This document shows positions 15,504 to 24,147 of a stretch of DNA of 64,000 nucleotides, one piece after another. The notes beneath the pieces were generated by a model, which worked only from the letters and a program-made list of their open reading frames with translations, was not told where the DNA came from and searched no databases. The stretch is taken from contig NZ_JADCLL010000002.1 of the NCBI RefSeq assembly GCF_015070375.1, positions 1 through 64,000 on the forward strand. The letters are read 5' to 3'. Source of the DNA: Nocardioides kribbensis (GTDB taxonomy: Bacteria; Actinomycetota; Actinomycetes; Propionibacteriales; Nocardioidaceae). Made by a program: the position numbers and the translations under genes. Positions within the stretch are counted from its first letter, which is position 1. Each line of letters opens with the position of its first letter.

Positions 15504-16286
15504 CTACAGACGCCGGTTGGCCAGGGAGGGGTTGGTACGACGCGCCTGCGCCAGCACCGCCGCGCTGATCTCGGCGCCGACGACCTCGGAGCCGTCGCCG
15601 GCCTCGGCGAGCACGTCGCCGAGCGGGTCGACGAGCATCGAGTGGCCGGAGTAGCGCGGGGCCGGCTGGGCGGCGGCCGCGACGTAGACGGTGTTCTCGA
15701 TCGCGCGGGCCCGCACGAGGGTGCGCCAGTGGTCGACCTTGCGCTCCCCCGCGACCCAGGCCGCGGGCACCACGAGCAGCTCGGCGCCGGCGTCGACCAG
15801 CGCGCGGGCGTGCTCGGGGAAGCGCAGGTCGTAGCAGGTCATCAGACCGACCCGCAGGCCGGCGAGGTCGACCACCCGGGGGGTCGTGGGGCCGGCCGTC
15901 AGCACGTCGGACTCGCGGTAGCCGAAGGAGTCGTAGAGGTGGATCTTGCGGTACTCCGCGCTCACCGCCCCGCGCACCACCAGCGTGTTCCACGGGCGCT
16001 CGGGGTCGGGGCCGGTCTCGAACATCCCGGCGACCACGGTGGTGCCGGCGGCGCTCGCGACCCGGGCCACCTCGGAGGCGAAGGGCCCGTCGACCGGCTC
16101 GGCGTGCTCCCCCAGCGGCGAGCCGGCGGTGCCGAAGTCGCGGGCGAAGGCCTCCGGCAGCACGACCAGGTCGTGGCCGGTCGGCACCAGCGCGGCCAGG
16201 CGCTCGCGGTTGCCCGCGGGCTCGAGACCCGAGGCCTCCTGCACGAGGGCGACCCGTGCCGTGGTCCACGTCGTGTCGGCGGTCAT
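15504..16286 (-). CDS. Nitrilase-superfamily amidohydrolase
   Basis: The catalytic triad is visible: Glu45 (VVLPEAF), Lys114 (YRKIHLYD) and Cys151 (MTCYDLRFPE). The Cys-loop wording and the 260-residue length match the Nit/omega-amidase branch, which hydrolyses short amides such as deaminated glutathione or 2-oxoglutaramate. Direct substrate assignment is not possible. ATG 16286 sits six bases after CAGGCT. It diverges from mobA with only 45 bases between the starts. Confidence 0.9.
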   Translation of the reverse strand: MTADTTWTTARVALVQEASGLEPAGNRERLAALVPTGHDLVVLPEAFARDFGTAGSPLGEHAEPVDGPFASEVARVASAAGTTVVAGMFETGPDPERPWNTLVVRGAVSAEYRKIHLYDSFGYRESDVLTAGPTTPRVVDLAGLRVGLMTCYDLRFPEHARALVDAGAELLVVPAAWVAGERKVDHWRTLVRARAIENTVYVAAAAQPAPRYSGHSMLVDPLGDVLAEAGDGSEVVGAEISAAVLAQARRTNPSLANRRL

Positions 16287-16331
16287 GGCTCCAGCCTGCC
16301 AGCCGGCCGCGACCGGTGCGAGACTCCAGGC

Positions 16332-16961
16332 ATGCCCGGCTCCTCCCCCACCGGTCCCCTGCTCGACCCCGACACCGGCGGCTTCTGCGCCGTCGTGCTC
16401 GCCGGCGGCACCGCGGTGCGCCTCGACGGCGTCGACAAGGCCGGCGTCGAGCTGCACGGCCGCTCGCTGCTCACCCACGCCCTCGACGCGCTCGTCGACG
16501 CCGCCGAGGTCGTGGTGGTCGGCGACCCGGTGCCGACCGAGCGGCCGGTCACCTTCTGCCGCGAGTCGCCGCGCCACGGCGGCCCGGTCGCGGCGCTGCT
16601 CACCGGGCGCGACGCCCTCGTGCGGGCGCCCCGCACGCTCGGCGTACTGGCCGTCGACATGCCCCGCGTCACCGCCCACACCTTCCGCCGCCTCCACGAC
16701 GCGCTCCTCGGGGAGGACGGTCTCGACGAGGACCTCGACGGGGCGCGCCTGGTCGCCCCCGACGGGCGCCACCAGCTCGCCCTCGTGCTCCGCACCGACC
16801 GGCTCGACGCCGTGCGCCCGGACCACGAGGGGCAGCACGGCATGGCCATGAGGCACCTGCTGCGCGACCTGCGGCTCGCCGAGGTCGCCGCCCTGGGCGA
16901 GGAGCACCGGGACGTCGACACCTGGGCCGACCTGCGCGACCTCGCCGAGCCGCCGGGCTGA
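16332..16961 (+). CDS. mobA: Molybdenum cofactor guanylyltransferase-like protein
   Basis: The 209-residue protein has the nucleotidyltransferase opening VVLAGGTAVRLDGVDKAGV, near residues 21-39, where L-A-G-G-x-x-x-R…K-A binds GTP, and the acidic metal site in VLAVDMPRV. MobA joins GMP to molybdopterin. The usual G-x-S-x-R-M-G loop is slightly degenerate here (GGTAVRLDG), so substrate nucleotide or pterin could vary. ATG 16332 is six bases after GAGACT. It is separated from its usual partner-type gene (DUF6457) by an 84-bp-period repeat array. Confidence 0.8.
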   Translation: MPGSSPTGPLLDPDTGGFCAVVLAGGTAVRLDGVDKAGVELHGRSLLTHALDALVDAAEVVVVGDPVPTERPVTFCRESPRHGGPVAALLTGRDALVRAPRTLGVLAVDMPRVTAHTFRRLHDALLGEDGLDEDLDGARLVAPDGRHQLALVLRTDRLDAVRPDHEGQHGMAMRHLLRDLRLAEVAALGEEHRDVDTWADLRDLAEPPG

Positions 16962-17056
16962 GGCGGCTGACCCCAGGGGGCGGTCGTGGGGCGGCCGTCA
17001 GGTGGGCGGCGGCCGTCGGGGGCCGCCGGGGGCCGCCGGCGGGGGCCGTGGTCGGG

Positions 17057-17466
17057 GCTGCGCAAGCGGCGCAATTGCGCGGGACCGGCGGGACCGCCAG
17101 GCCCGGTTTGCGTGGCTGGAGCACGGCCGCCGACGCCTGGACTGCGGAAACAGCGCAATTGCGCTGGACCCGGCGGGCCGCTGGGCCAGGATTGTGCGGC
17201 TGGTGCAGCGGTGCGGACGGCTCCGCTGCGGACCGGGCGCAATCGCGCTGGGGGACCGCGACGCCGGCGGGGCTGCGCAAGCGGCGCAATGGCGCGAGAA
17301 GGACCGAGCCGCCGAGCCAGGTTTGCGTGGCTGGTGCACCGGTCCGGGCGTCTCGGCTGCGCAAGCGGCGCAATTGCGCGGACAAGACCGGGCAACTGAG
17401 CCAGGTTTGCACCGTTGGCGCACCGGCGCGGACGTCTCAGCTGCGCAAGCAGCGCAATGGCGCGGG
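17057..17466. repeat. Imperfect 84-bp-period tandem array with GCGCAATTGCGC palindromes
   Basis: Six units carry a 12-base core at 17069, 17153, 17237, 17284, 17368 and 17452. Three are exactly the palindrome GCGCAATTGCGC, and the others differ by one base (GCGCAATCGCGC, GCGCAATGGCGC twice). Spacings are 84, 84, 47, 84 and 84. Around most cores run CTGCGCAAGCGG and GTTTGCGTGGCTGG(T)GCAC. The period is a multiple of three, giving apparent Arg/Cys-rich open frames, but frames change and there is no start, so it is probably non-coding. The rest of 16962-17545 is GC-rich spacer. Confidence 0.85.
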
Positions 17467-17545
17467 AAGGACAGCGCCGCGGGTGGGGTTCAGCGGGGGG
17501 ACCGGGGCCGGCACCCGAGCGGCCGGTACCTGAGAGGCTGAGGCC

Positions 17546-17842
17546 ATGACCTCCCCCGCGGACGACCAGACCCCCGCCCCCGCCGAGCCGACGCTGGCCG
17601 ACTGGATCGACGAGGCCACGGCCGCGCTCGGGCTCGAGGGTCACGAGGTCGACGAGGCACTCGTGCTCGACCTGGCCCGCGTGGCTGCGCACGGGGTGCT
17701 GCGGCCGGCCGCGCCGGTGACGACCTACCTCGTCGGACTCGCCGCCGGGCTCCGCGGCGGCGACCCCGCGGTCGTCGAGGAGCTGTCGGCCCGCGCCGAG
17801 CGACTGGCCGAGGAGTGGGCCGCCCGCCACAGCGCAGGCTGA
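17546..17842 (+). CDS. DUF6457-type small protein (98 aa)
   Basis: A helical, acidic 98-residue protein (LADWIDEATAALGLEG…LARVAAHGVLRPAAPVTTYL). This pattern is the short domain often found next to, or fused to, MobA in actinobacteria, so a role in molybdenum cofactor maturation is likely but not shown. ATG 17546 follows GAGGCT by six bases. The repeat array separates it from mobA. Confidence 0.7.
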   Translation: MTSPADDQTPAPAEPTLADWIDEATAALGLEGHEVDEALVLDLARVAAHGVLRPAAPVTTYLVGLAAGLRGGDPAVVEELSARAERLAEEWAARHSAG

Positions 17843-17998
17843 GGGCTGCGGCCTAGCGACCGACGGCTGCGGTCGCAGGGCTCAGGGCTCCGGGCCTCGG
17901 GCCCCGGGCGCGGCGTACGGCGGCGCTGCCGCGGGTCGGCACCGGGCCTGGACCTAGGGGTGGTCCGGGCGTCGTCGCGGCGGCCTAGGGTCGCAGTC

Positions 17999-18976
17999 AT
18001 GCGTGCTGTCGTCGCCCAGGGGACCGGTGGTCCCGAGGTCCTGTCCGTCACCGAACTGCCCGACCCCGAGCCGGGGCCGGGCGAGGTCGTGCTCGACGTC
18101 GCGGCCGCGGGCCTCAACCGCGCCGACCTGCTGCAGCGCCAGGGCCACTACCCGCCCCCGCCCGGCGCCTCCGACGTGATCGGCATGGAGTGCTCCGGCA
18201 CGGTCTCCGCCGTCGGCGAGGGCGTGACGCGCTGGGCCGTGGGCGACGAGGTCTGCGCGCTGCTCGCCGGCGGCGGCTACGCGACGAAGGTCGCCGTGCC
18301 CGAGGGCCAGGTCATGCCCGTGCCGGCCGGGCTCGACCTGGTCACGGCGGCGGCCGTGCCCGAGGTGGCGGCCACGGTGTGGTCCAACGTCTTCATGATC
18401 GCCGGTCTCGAGGCCGGGCAGACCTTCCTGGTGCACGGCGGCGCCGGCGGCATCGGCACCTTCGCGATCCAGCTGGCCCACGCCCGCGGCGCCCGCGTCA
18501 TGACCACCGGAGGCACCGCCGAGAAGCTGGCCTTCTGCCGCGACCTCGGCGCCGACGTGACCATCGACTACCACGACCAGGACTTCGTCGAGGTCGTCAC
18601 GGAGGCCACCGACGGCGCCGGGGTCGACGTCATCCTCGACAACATGGGCGCCAAGTACCTCATGCGCAACGTCGACGCGCTCGCCCTCGAGGGCGTGCTC
18701 GTGGTCATCGGCATGCAGGGCGGTGCCAAGGCCGAGCTCGACCTCGGCACGCTGCTGCGCAAGCGCGGCAGCGTCGTCGCCACCTCCCTGCGGGCGCGCT
18801 CGGTGGAGAACAAGTCGGCCATCTGCCAGTCCCTCGTCGAGCACGTGTGGCCGCTGCTGGCCGACGGGTCGGTCACGCCGGTCGTGCACGGCACCATGCC
18901 GCTCGACGAGGTCGTCGCCGCCCACGAGCTGATGACCTCGGGATCCCACACCGGGAAGATCCTGCTCACGACGTGA
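17999..18976 (+). CDS. NAD(P)H-quinone oxidoreductase, zeta-crystallin/PIG3-like MDR
   Basis: The 325-residue medium-chain reductase lacks the structural and catalytic zinc ligands of alcohol dehydrogenases. The early NRADLLQRQGHYPPPPGAS segment and the dinucleotide-binding G-G-A-G-G-I-G (about 157) are characteristic of NADPH-dependent quinone oxidoreductases of the TP53I3 branch. It would reduce quinones or reactive enones. ATG 17999 follows TAGGGT by seven bases. It is upstream of bpa, separated by 105 bases. Confidence 0.9.
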   Translation: MRAVVAQGTGGPEVLSVTELPDPEPGPGEVVLDVAAAGLNRADLLQRQGHYPPPPGASDVIGMECSGTVSAVGEGVTRWAVGDEVCALLAGGGYATKVAVPEGQVMPVPAGLDLVTAAAVPEVAATVWSNVFMIAGLEAGQTFLVHGGAGGIGTFAIQLAHARGARVMTTGGTAEKLAFCRDLGADVTIDYHDQDFVEVVTEATDGAGVDVILDNMGAKYLMRNVDALALEGVLVVIGMQGGAKAELDLGTLLRKRGSVVATSLRARSVENKSAICQSLVEHVWPLLADGSVTPVVHGTMPLDEVVAAHELMTSGSHTGKILLTT

Positions 18977-19081
18977 CCGGCCCCGCCCGCGACGGCCGCG
19001 ACCCCACGGTCACCGCCGCCGCTGCCGTGCGCCCCCGACCGACCCCCCGACCGACCTCTCGACGTACCTAAGGTGGAACCC

Positions 19082-19717
19082 ATGACCGAGCAGCAGGGCG
19101 AGAGCCCCGAGCAGGAGCAGCAGATCGTCATCGTCGGCCCCGACGGCCAGCCGATGGGCAGCGTGCCCGCCTCGGCCTTGGCCGTGGCCGCGCAGGCCGC
19201 GAGCGGCGACGAGGACGGCGACGGCGACGGCGAGCGCGCCGTGACCGACCTGGTCGAGCAGCCGGCGAAGGTGATGCGGATCGGCAGCATGATCCGTCAG
19301 CTGCTGGAGGAGGTGAAGGCCGCGCCGCTCGACGAGGCCAGCCGCAACCGACTCAAGGACATCCACCAGGCCTCCATCGCCGAGCTCGAGCAGGGCCTGG
19401 CCCCCGAGCTGGTCGAGGAGCTGCAGCGCCTCAGCCTGCCCTTCACCGAGGACTCCACCCCGTCGGAGGGCGAGCTGCGCATCGCCCAGGCCCAGCTGGT
19501 CGGCTGGCTCGAGGGTCTCTTCCACGGGATCCAGACCGCGATCTACGCCCAGCAGATGCAGGCGCGGGCGCAGTTCGAGCAGATGCGGCGCGGCCTGCCC
19601 GCGGGCCAGGGCCACCCGGGCGCCGCTCAGCCGGGTCAGCCCGGCCAGCCGGGGCAGCCGGGTCCGGGTCAGCCGGGCGGCGAGTCGGGCGGCGGCTCGG
19701 GGGGCATGTACCTCTGA
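19082..19717 (+). CDS. bpa: Bacterial proteasome activator Bpa
   Basis: The 211-residue protein closely matches the Bpa/PafE family. The conserved core runs from LTDLVEQPAK-like residues (TDLVEQPAKVMRIGSMIRQL, about 59-78) through PLDEASRNRLKDIH to QAQLVGWLEGLFHGIQTAIY. The C-terminus ends in M-Y-L, the penultimate-Tyr HbYX-like motif that docks into the 20S proteasome and opens it without ATP. The Gly/Pro/Gln-rich linker before it is long. The organism should therefore have a 20S proteasome. ATG 19082 follows TAAGGT by seven bases. Confidence 0.93.
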   Translation: MTEQQGESPEQEQQIVIVGPDGQPMGSVPASALAVAAQAASGDEDGDGDGERAVTDLVEQPAKVMRIGSMIRQLLEEVKAAPLDEASRNRLKDIHQASIAELEQGLAPELVEELQRLSLPFTEDSTPSEGELRIAQAQLVGWLEGLFHGIQTAIYAQQMQARAQFEQMRRGLPAGQGHPGAAQPGQPGQPGQPGPGQPGGESGGGSGGMYL

Positions 19718-19736
19718 GCGCCTGACCCGCGCTCAG
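19714..19736. terminator. Hairpin shared by converging stop codons
   Basis: CTGAGCGC (19714-19721) pairs with GCGCTCAG (19729-19736) around a seven-base loop. The left arm contains the bpa stop, and the right arm contains the stop of the small minus-strand gene. It probably terminates both. Confidence 0.55.
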
Positions 19737-19888
19737 CACGGTGCGGAGGGCGCGGGTCCGTCCGCGGCCGCGGCGGCCGCGAGGGTCGCGAGACCGGTGA
19801 GCGCCACGGGGAGGCGCACGGCGCGACGGGCGTTCGCCCGCCCACTGGCGACGTGAGCGCGGACGGGCGCGAGGTGGTGCGAGGGCAC
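19733..19888 (-). CDS. Possible small membrane or secreted protein (51 aa)
   Basis: GTG 19888 has a strong GAGGAG five bases upstream. The peptide (starting VPSHHLAPVRAH) has a basic stretch, then a hydrophobic segment (LPVALTGLATLAAAAAA) and a short Pro/Ala tail ending in Cys. It could be a one-helix membrane protein or a signal-anchored peptide. No family recognised; the RBS and the shared terminator hairpin are the main support. Confidence 0.4.
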   Translation of the reverse strand: MPSHHLAPVRAHVASGRANARRAVRLPVALTGLATLAAAAAADGPAPSAPC

Positions 19889-20186
19889 AGCGGCTCCTCG
19901 GGTCGTCGCAGAGCGGGACCCGGTGACGGTGCGACCACGGCCCCCCCGAGATGGGCCGGAGTCGGCCTGCGCCCGGCGCTGGGGGCGGTCTGAGGAGGGC
20001 CGCGGTCGGAGGGTCCCTCCGGTGCCCGGCCGTGCGGAGTGGTCGAACGGTCGTCCGACGCTGGGACCTCCGGGCAGACCGTCCGGGTTGATCGAACGTT
20101 CGTTCAACCCAGGAGACGTCGCCGCCGGCGTCGTGGAGCGCCGCGCAGCCGCTGCCACCCCCAGGGGGTGCCGGTCGAGCGGCGCC
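19889..20186. promoter_or_regulatory. Intergenic stretch with a TetR-like palindrome
   Basis: At 20085-20110 lies GGGTTGATCGAACGTTCGTTCAACCC, a 26-base palindrome broken at one symmetric pair, with a GAACGTTC centre. It looks like a TetR-family operator. It stands about 200 bases upstream of the small minus-strand gene and downstream of the DUF1232 gene, with no regulator gene nearby. Nothing else is recognised in this stretch. Confidence 0.5.
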
Positions 20187-20906
20187 TCACGGGGAGCCAG
20201 GCGGAGTGCGGGCCGCGGCCCCGGGCCCAGAGGCGGAGGCGGAGCCGGAGCCGGGCCCGGAGCCCGAGCCGGTGTCGGTGTCAGAGCCGGGGCCGGGGCC
20301 GCGGCCGGTGTCAGAGCCGGGGCCGCGGCCGGTGTCAGAGCCGGGGCCAGGGCCGCGGCCGGTGTCAGAGCCGGGGCCGGGGCCGCGGCCGGTGTCAGAG
20401 CCGGGGCCGGGGCCGCGGCCGGTGTCAGAGCCGGGGCCGGGGCCGCGGCCGGTGTCAGAGCCGGAGCCGGGCCGGCGTCCGGTCGCGGGAGGCGTCGGCA
20501 GGCCGGCCAGGCGGCGTACGACGGCGAGCCCGTCGGGAGTGCCGGGCCAGTGGCGGTCGAGGGCGCCGGGCCCGGCACGACGCACCACGGAGCGCAGCGC
20601 GAGGGCGACGACCACGACGTCGTCGGCCCAGCCGACGACGGGGATGACGTCGGGCACCAGGTCGAGCGGCATCAGCAGGTAGCCCAGCAGCAGCACGAGC
20701 CGCAGCCGCACGCCGCGGGGGAGGTCGGGGTCGGCGGCCAGCGCGCGCAGCAGCCGCACGACGTCGGGCAGCAGCCGAAGCGCCTCGCGCAGGCTGCCCG
20801 TGCGCTGGTCGCGGCGGGCCAGCAGCCACAGCGTCAGGACCAGCCCGGCCCACAGCAGCAGGAGACCACCGCCGACGGCGACCAGGGTCGACCAGGGCTG
20901 GCTCAC
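20187..20906 (-). CDS. DUF1232 membrane protein with decapeptide-repeat tail (239 aa)
   Basis: An N-terminal membrane helix (about 9-30) is followed by the DUF1232/YkvA signature (GYLLMPLDLVPDVIPVVGWADD, about 75-96), a family of unknown role with membrane-embedded Pro/Asp turns. After residue 145 the protein becomes low-complexity, with about seven copies of SDTGRGPGPG (one shortened), encoded by 30-bp DNA repeats at 20277-20468. The tail is probably disordered and may be a length-variable spacer. GTG 20906 was chosen; an in-frame ATG at 20927 is possible. Confidence 0.7.
   Translation of the reverse strand: MSQPWSTLVAVGGGLLLLWAGLVLTLWLLARRDQRTGSLREALRLLPDVVRLLRALAADPDLPRGVRLRLVLLLGYLLMPLDLVPDVIPVVGWADDVVVVALALRSVVRRAGPGALDRHWPGTPDGLAVVRRLAGLPTPPATGRRPGSGSDTGRGPGPGSDTGRGPGPGSDTGRGPGPGSDTGRGPGPGSDTGRGPGSDTGRGPGPGSDTDTGSGSGPGSGSASASGPGAAARTPPGSP
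20271..20468. repeat. 30-bp tandem repeat in the DUF1232 gene
   Basis: GGTGTCAGAGCCGGGGCCGG-type 30-base units recur at 20277, 20307 (24 bases), 20331, 20361, 20391, 20421 and 20451, almost identical. They encode the SDTGRGPGPG tail on the minus strand. Copy number is likely to vary between strains. Confidence 0.85.
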
Positions 20907-21072
20907 CGCGCGGCCTCGCGGTCGCACCCGGTCGCGGGTCCGACGGCGGTGGCGAGCCCGGCCGCGGGTGCGGGCACGGGTCCAGCCGCCCGGCAGCGCA
21001 GCACCGACGGTGGGCGCGTCACCGAGGGTGGGCAGGGCACCGAGGGTGGGCGGGGCAGCGAGGGTGAGCGGG

Positions 21073-21777
21073 TCAGCGCCGGTTGAGGCGGCGGACGACG
21101 ACGAGGCCGAGCAGCCCGACGATGACCAGGGCCGCGCCGGGGGCGGCGGCGCGGGTGAGCGTGGTCGGCTCGGCCGGGTCGAGGGCCTCGAAGGAGGCCT
21201 GCTCGGGCTCCGGCGAGACCGGCGGGCGGGGCTCGGCGATGACGATGGCGTCGACCTGCTCGACGTAGGAGGCCGTGGCCGGGGCGGTGCCGCTGTCGCC
21301 CGCGGCGAACCAGGAGTCGCCGTCGGCGGCGACGACGAAGACGTACTCCTCGCCGTCGACCAGCTCGCCCAGGTCGCAGCCCTGCTCGGTGCCGCGCAGG
21401 CTGCGCACCTGCACCTCGGGGGTGGTGACGCTGCTGCGGCCCTTGTAGACCAGGTCGACCTGCACCTCGTGCAGGATCTCCGCGCCGTCGCCGCCCTCGG
21501 CCTGCGAGCTCGTCGAGGAGGTCACGACACCGGTGAAGACGGCGTCGGCGGTGCGGATCTGCTCGGCGAGGTCGGTGTCGGCGCAGGTGTTGGGCGTGCG
21601 GGAGGGCGACGGCGAGGCCGACGCGGAGCCGGCGCCGCCGGAGGCTCCCTGACCCACCAGCACCGCGAGGACGACCAGCGCCACCACGAGCAGACCCGTG
21701 GCCCACCGCAGCAGGGGCGTGGCGGCCGGGGCCGGCGGCGTCGCCGACGCGGCGGGTGTCTGTCCGAGGGCGGGCAC
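21073..21777 (-). CDS. Membrane-anchored surface protein with TIMP-like domain (234 aa)
   Basis: A membrane or signal helix (about residues 22-42) is followed by a Ser/Pro linker and a domain starting at C65-A-D-T-D-L-A-E-Q, with VFTGVV…VYKG… and a second Cys near 134 (GTEQGCDLGELVDGEEYVF). This pattern, with an N-terminal Cys and an OB-like core, is seen in bacterial TIMP-like (tissue inhibitor of metalloproteinase-like) exported proteins. A second C-terminal helix (about 211-229, ending VVVRRLNRR) probably anchors it. GTG 21777 lies close to the start of the HAD gene on the same strand. Confidence 0.65.
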   Translation of the reverse strand: MPALGQTPAASATPPAPAATPLLRWATGLLVVALVVLAVLVGQGASGGAGSASASPSPSRTPNTCADTDLAEQIRTADAVFTGVVTSSTSSQAEGGDGAEILHEVQVDLVYKGRSSVTTPEVQVRSLRGTEQGCDLGELVDGEEYVFVVAADGDSWFAAGDSGTAPATASYVEQVDAIVIAEPRPPVSPEPEQASFEALDPAEPTTLTRAAAPGAALVIVGLLGLVVVRRLNRR

Positions 21778-21794
21778 GCGCCCATGAGACCAGA

Positions 21795-22589
21795 TCACAG
21801 CCCGAACACACCAGCCAGCACGGTGGCCACACCGTCCTCGTCGTGACCCGGCGCGACGTGGTCGGCGGCGGCGGTGACGGTGGGGTGCGCGTCGGCCATG
21901 GCGTAGGCCGTGCCCGCCCAGCCGAGCATCGGCAGGTCGTTGGGCATGTCGCCGAAGGCCACGACGTCGGCGGCGTCGACGCCCAGGTCGGCGCAGAGCA
22001 TCGCCAGCGTCGAGGCCTTGGTCACCTCGGCCGCGCTCACCTCGAGCAGGGCGCTCGACGACGACCAGGTGATGGTGAGCCGGCCGCCGGTGGCGGCCTC
22101 GGCGCGGTCCCAGAAGTCCTGGGCGTCGAGCTCCTCGTGGCGCGCCAGCAGCTTGAGCGCCGGGCGGTCCATGAGCTCCTCGAGAGGGGCGCGCCGGCTG
22201 GCGTCGGGGATCGGGTGGCGCTCCATGAACCCCGGCTCGAGGGCGATGCCGTCGAGGTCCTCCACCGCGAACGCCGTGCCCGGCACGGCCGCGCGCAGGT
22301 CGCGGCAGAAGGCCAGGGCGTCCTCGGCGGAGATGGCACGCTCGAGGCGGGCCCGGTCGGCGGCGACGTCCCACAGCAGGGCGCCGTTGGAGACCACGGC
22401 CAGACCGTGGTCGCCGACGTGGTCGAAGACGTCGCGCGCCCACCGCAGCGGCCGGCCGGTCACGAAGACGACGGGCACGCCGAGGCGCTCGACGCCCACC
22501 AGCACCTCGCGGGTGTAGTCGGACACGCTGCCGTCGGAGCGGACCAGGGTGCCGTCGAGGTCGGTGGCCACCAGGCGGGGCAGGCTCAC
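21795..22589 (-). CDS. HAD-superfamily (Cof-type) phosphatase
   Basis: The 264-residue protein has HAD motif I in VATDLDGTLVRSDG (D9-x-D11), and motif IV in AFGDMPNDLPML, with the Cof-type C2B cap. Such proteins dephosphorylate sugar phosphates, flavin precursors or nucleotides; the substrate is not readable. GTG 22589 overlaps the stop of the GNAT gene by four bases and has GGAGGAG ahead of it. It is the last gene of the serS-HAD-GNAT-HAD run and a paralogue of the first HAD gene. Confidence 0.88.
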   Translation of the reverse strand: MSLPRLVATDLDGTLVRSDGSVSDYTREVLVGVERLGVPVVFVTGRPLRWARDVFDHVGDHGLAVVSNGALLWDVAADRARLERAISAEDALAFCRDLRAAVPGTAFAVEDLDGIALEPGFMERHPIPDASRRAPLEELMDRPALKLLARHEELDAQDFWDRAEAATGGRLTITWSSSSALLEVSAAEVTKASTLAMLCADLGVDAADVVAFGDMPNDLPMLGWAGTAYAMADAHPTVTAAADHVAPGHDEDGVATVLAGVFGL

Positions 22590-23266
22590 GGTGTCTCCTC
22601 CGCCGGCGTCACGCCGGCCGTCGGGCCGGTCGCGGGGCCGGTCGCGGGGTCGGCCGCCGGCTGATCGTGCTCCAGACGCTCCTGCTCGAGCCGCTCCTGC
22701 CGCTCCTGCTCGCGCTCCGCGGCGCGCCGCGCGCCGGTGCCCGCGAGCGGCGAGGCGGTGCCCGGCAGGGGCCGCGCCATCATCAGCCGGCCCTCCTCGT
22801 CGGAGCCCCGCAGCTCGGTGAAGCCGCACTTCGCGAGCACGCGCACGCTCGCCCGGTTGTCGGGGCGTACGCCGGCCCGCACCCGCACCCCCACGTGGTC
22901 GGTGTGGGCGAGCAGCCCCTGCAGCGCCTCGGTGGCGAAGCCCCACCCCCACGCCTCCTGCACCAGGCCGTAGCCGACCTCGGTCTCGGGGGTCGCGTCG
23001 GCCGCGGGCTCGGGCGGACCGAAGAAGCCGATCGAGCCGAGCACGGTGCGACCGCGCACGATGCTGCGCGGTCCCCAGGCGTCGCCGTCGACCCACAGGG
23101 TCGCGGCGTCGGCGTCGTCGGGGCGCGGGAAGTCGGGGTGGAACTCGGGACGTCGGCGGCGCGCGCGCACGTCGGCCGCGACCTCGGGGGACCACAGCAC
23201 GAGCGCCAGCCGCTCGGTGGAGACCACGCGCGGCGGCCCGGCCACGAGGGCCGCCTGCTCGCTCAC
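22586..23266 (-). CDS. GNAT-family N-acetyltransferase
   Basis: Residues about 14-160 form a RimJ/RimL-type GNAT domain: STERLALVLWSPE at the start, a VGYGLVQEAWGWGFATEALQ acetyl-CoA loop, and R-P-D-N-R-A-S-V-R-V-L-A-K-C-G-F at the end. A charged, Glu/Arg-rich tail of about 65 residues follows (RAAEREQERQERLEQERLEH). It probably acetylates an amino-acid or ribosomal-protein N-terminus; target unknown. GTG 23266 overlaps the upstream stop by four bases. Confidence 0.85.
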   Translation of the reverse strand: MSEQAALVAGPPRVVSTERLALVLWSPEVAADVRARRRRPEFHPDFPRPDDADAATLWVDGDAWGPRSIVRGRTVLGSIGFFGPPEPAADATPETEVGYGLVQEAWGWGFATEALQGLLAHTDHVGVRVRAGVRPDNRASVRVLAKCGFTELRGSDEEGRLMMARPLPGTASPLAGTGARRAAEREQERQERLEQERLEHDQPAADPATGPATGPTAGVTPAEETP

Positions 23267-24147
23267 GCGGGGAACCAGCGGCGGATCTCGACGGCGGCGC
23301 CGTCGTCGTCGACGCTGGCGGTGGTGGCGTCGGCGACCGCGTGCACCTCCGGCACGGCCTGGCCCATGGCCACCCCGCGCCGGGCCCAGGCGAGCATCTC
23401 GAGGTCGTTGCGCCCGTCGCCGATGGCCAGCGCGTCGTCGGCGGTGACGCCGAGCTCGGCGGCCACGTGGTCGAGGCCGGAGGCCTTGGAGACCCCGGCG
23501 GCGGCGAGGTCGAGCCACGCCGTCCACCCCACGACGTAGTCGGTGCCCTGGAGGCCCAGACGGGCCGCGAGGGCCACGAAGTCGTCGGCGGTGGCGGCGG
23601 GGTCGCGGATGATGACGCGGCTGACGGGCTCGGCCACGATGTCCTCGACGTCGGCCAGGATCATCTCCCCGGTGAGCTCGCCCTCGGGGAAGGGCTTGTT
23701 GAGCCGGTAGCCCACGCCGCGCTCCTCGACCGCCACGATGGCGTCAGGGTGCTCGGCGAGCACGGCGGCGACCGCGGCGCGGGCGTCGAAGGTCTCCTCC
23801 AGCACGACGTCGAGCGGCGGGTAGCGGAAGACGACCGCGCCGTTGGAGGCCACGACCCAGACCGGCTCGTCCTGGCTGCCCAGGCCCAGCTGGTCGGCCA
23901 CGTCGGTCATGCTGTGGGGGCTGCGCCCGCTGGAGAGCACGATGTGGGCGCCCCCGTCACGGGCGGCCTGCACGGCCTCGCGCACCGCCTCCGACATCTC
24001 CTCGTGGGCCGCCCCTCCGCCGTCGACCCAGCGCAGCAGCGTGCCGTCGATGTCGAGGGCCACCAGCCGCGGGCGCCAGCCCGGGCCGGGGGCGGGGCGC
24101 TCGTCGGCGCCGTCGGAGCCGCCGGGCTCGGTGACCAGCTCAGCCAC
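23263..24147 (-). CDS. HAD-superfamily (Cof-type) phosphatase
   Basis: The 294-residue protein has motif [14 protein letters not shown] (D33-x-D35), motif II as [10 protein letters not shown], and motif [14 protein letters not shown]. It is similar to the second HAD gene of this run but has an extra charged N-terminus. GTG 24147 overlaps the serS stop by eight bases, so it is translated with serS. A housekeeping metabolite phosphatase is likely. Confidence 0.88.
   Translation of the reverse strand: MAELVTEPGGSDGADERPAPGPGWRPRLVALDIDGTLLRWVDGGGAAHEEMSEAVREAVQAARDGGAHIVLSSGRSPHSMTDVADQLGLGSQDEPVWVVASNGAVVFRYPPLDVVLEETFDARAAVAAVLAEHPDAIVAVEERGVGYRLNKPFPEGELTGEMILADVEDIVAEPVSRVIIRDPAATADDFVALAARLGLQGTDYVVGWTAWLDLAAAGVSKASGLDHVAAELGVTADDALAIGDGRNDLEMLAWARRGVAMGQAVPEVHAVADATTASVDDDGAAVEIRRWFPA

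Noticed and set aside
16986..17533. Arg/Cys-rich repeat proteins over the 84-bp array
   Set aside because: Several frames on both strands stay open at this GC level; no start with an RBS was found and repeat differences do not favour synonymous positions.
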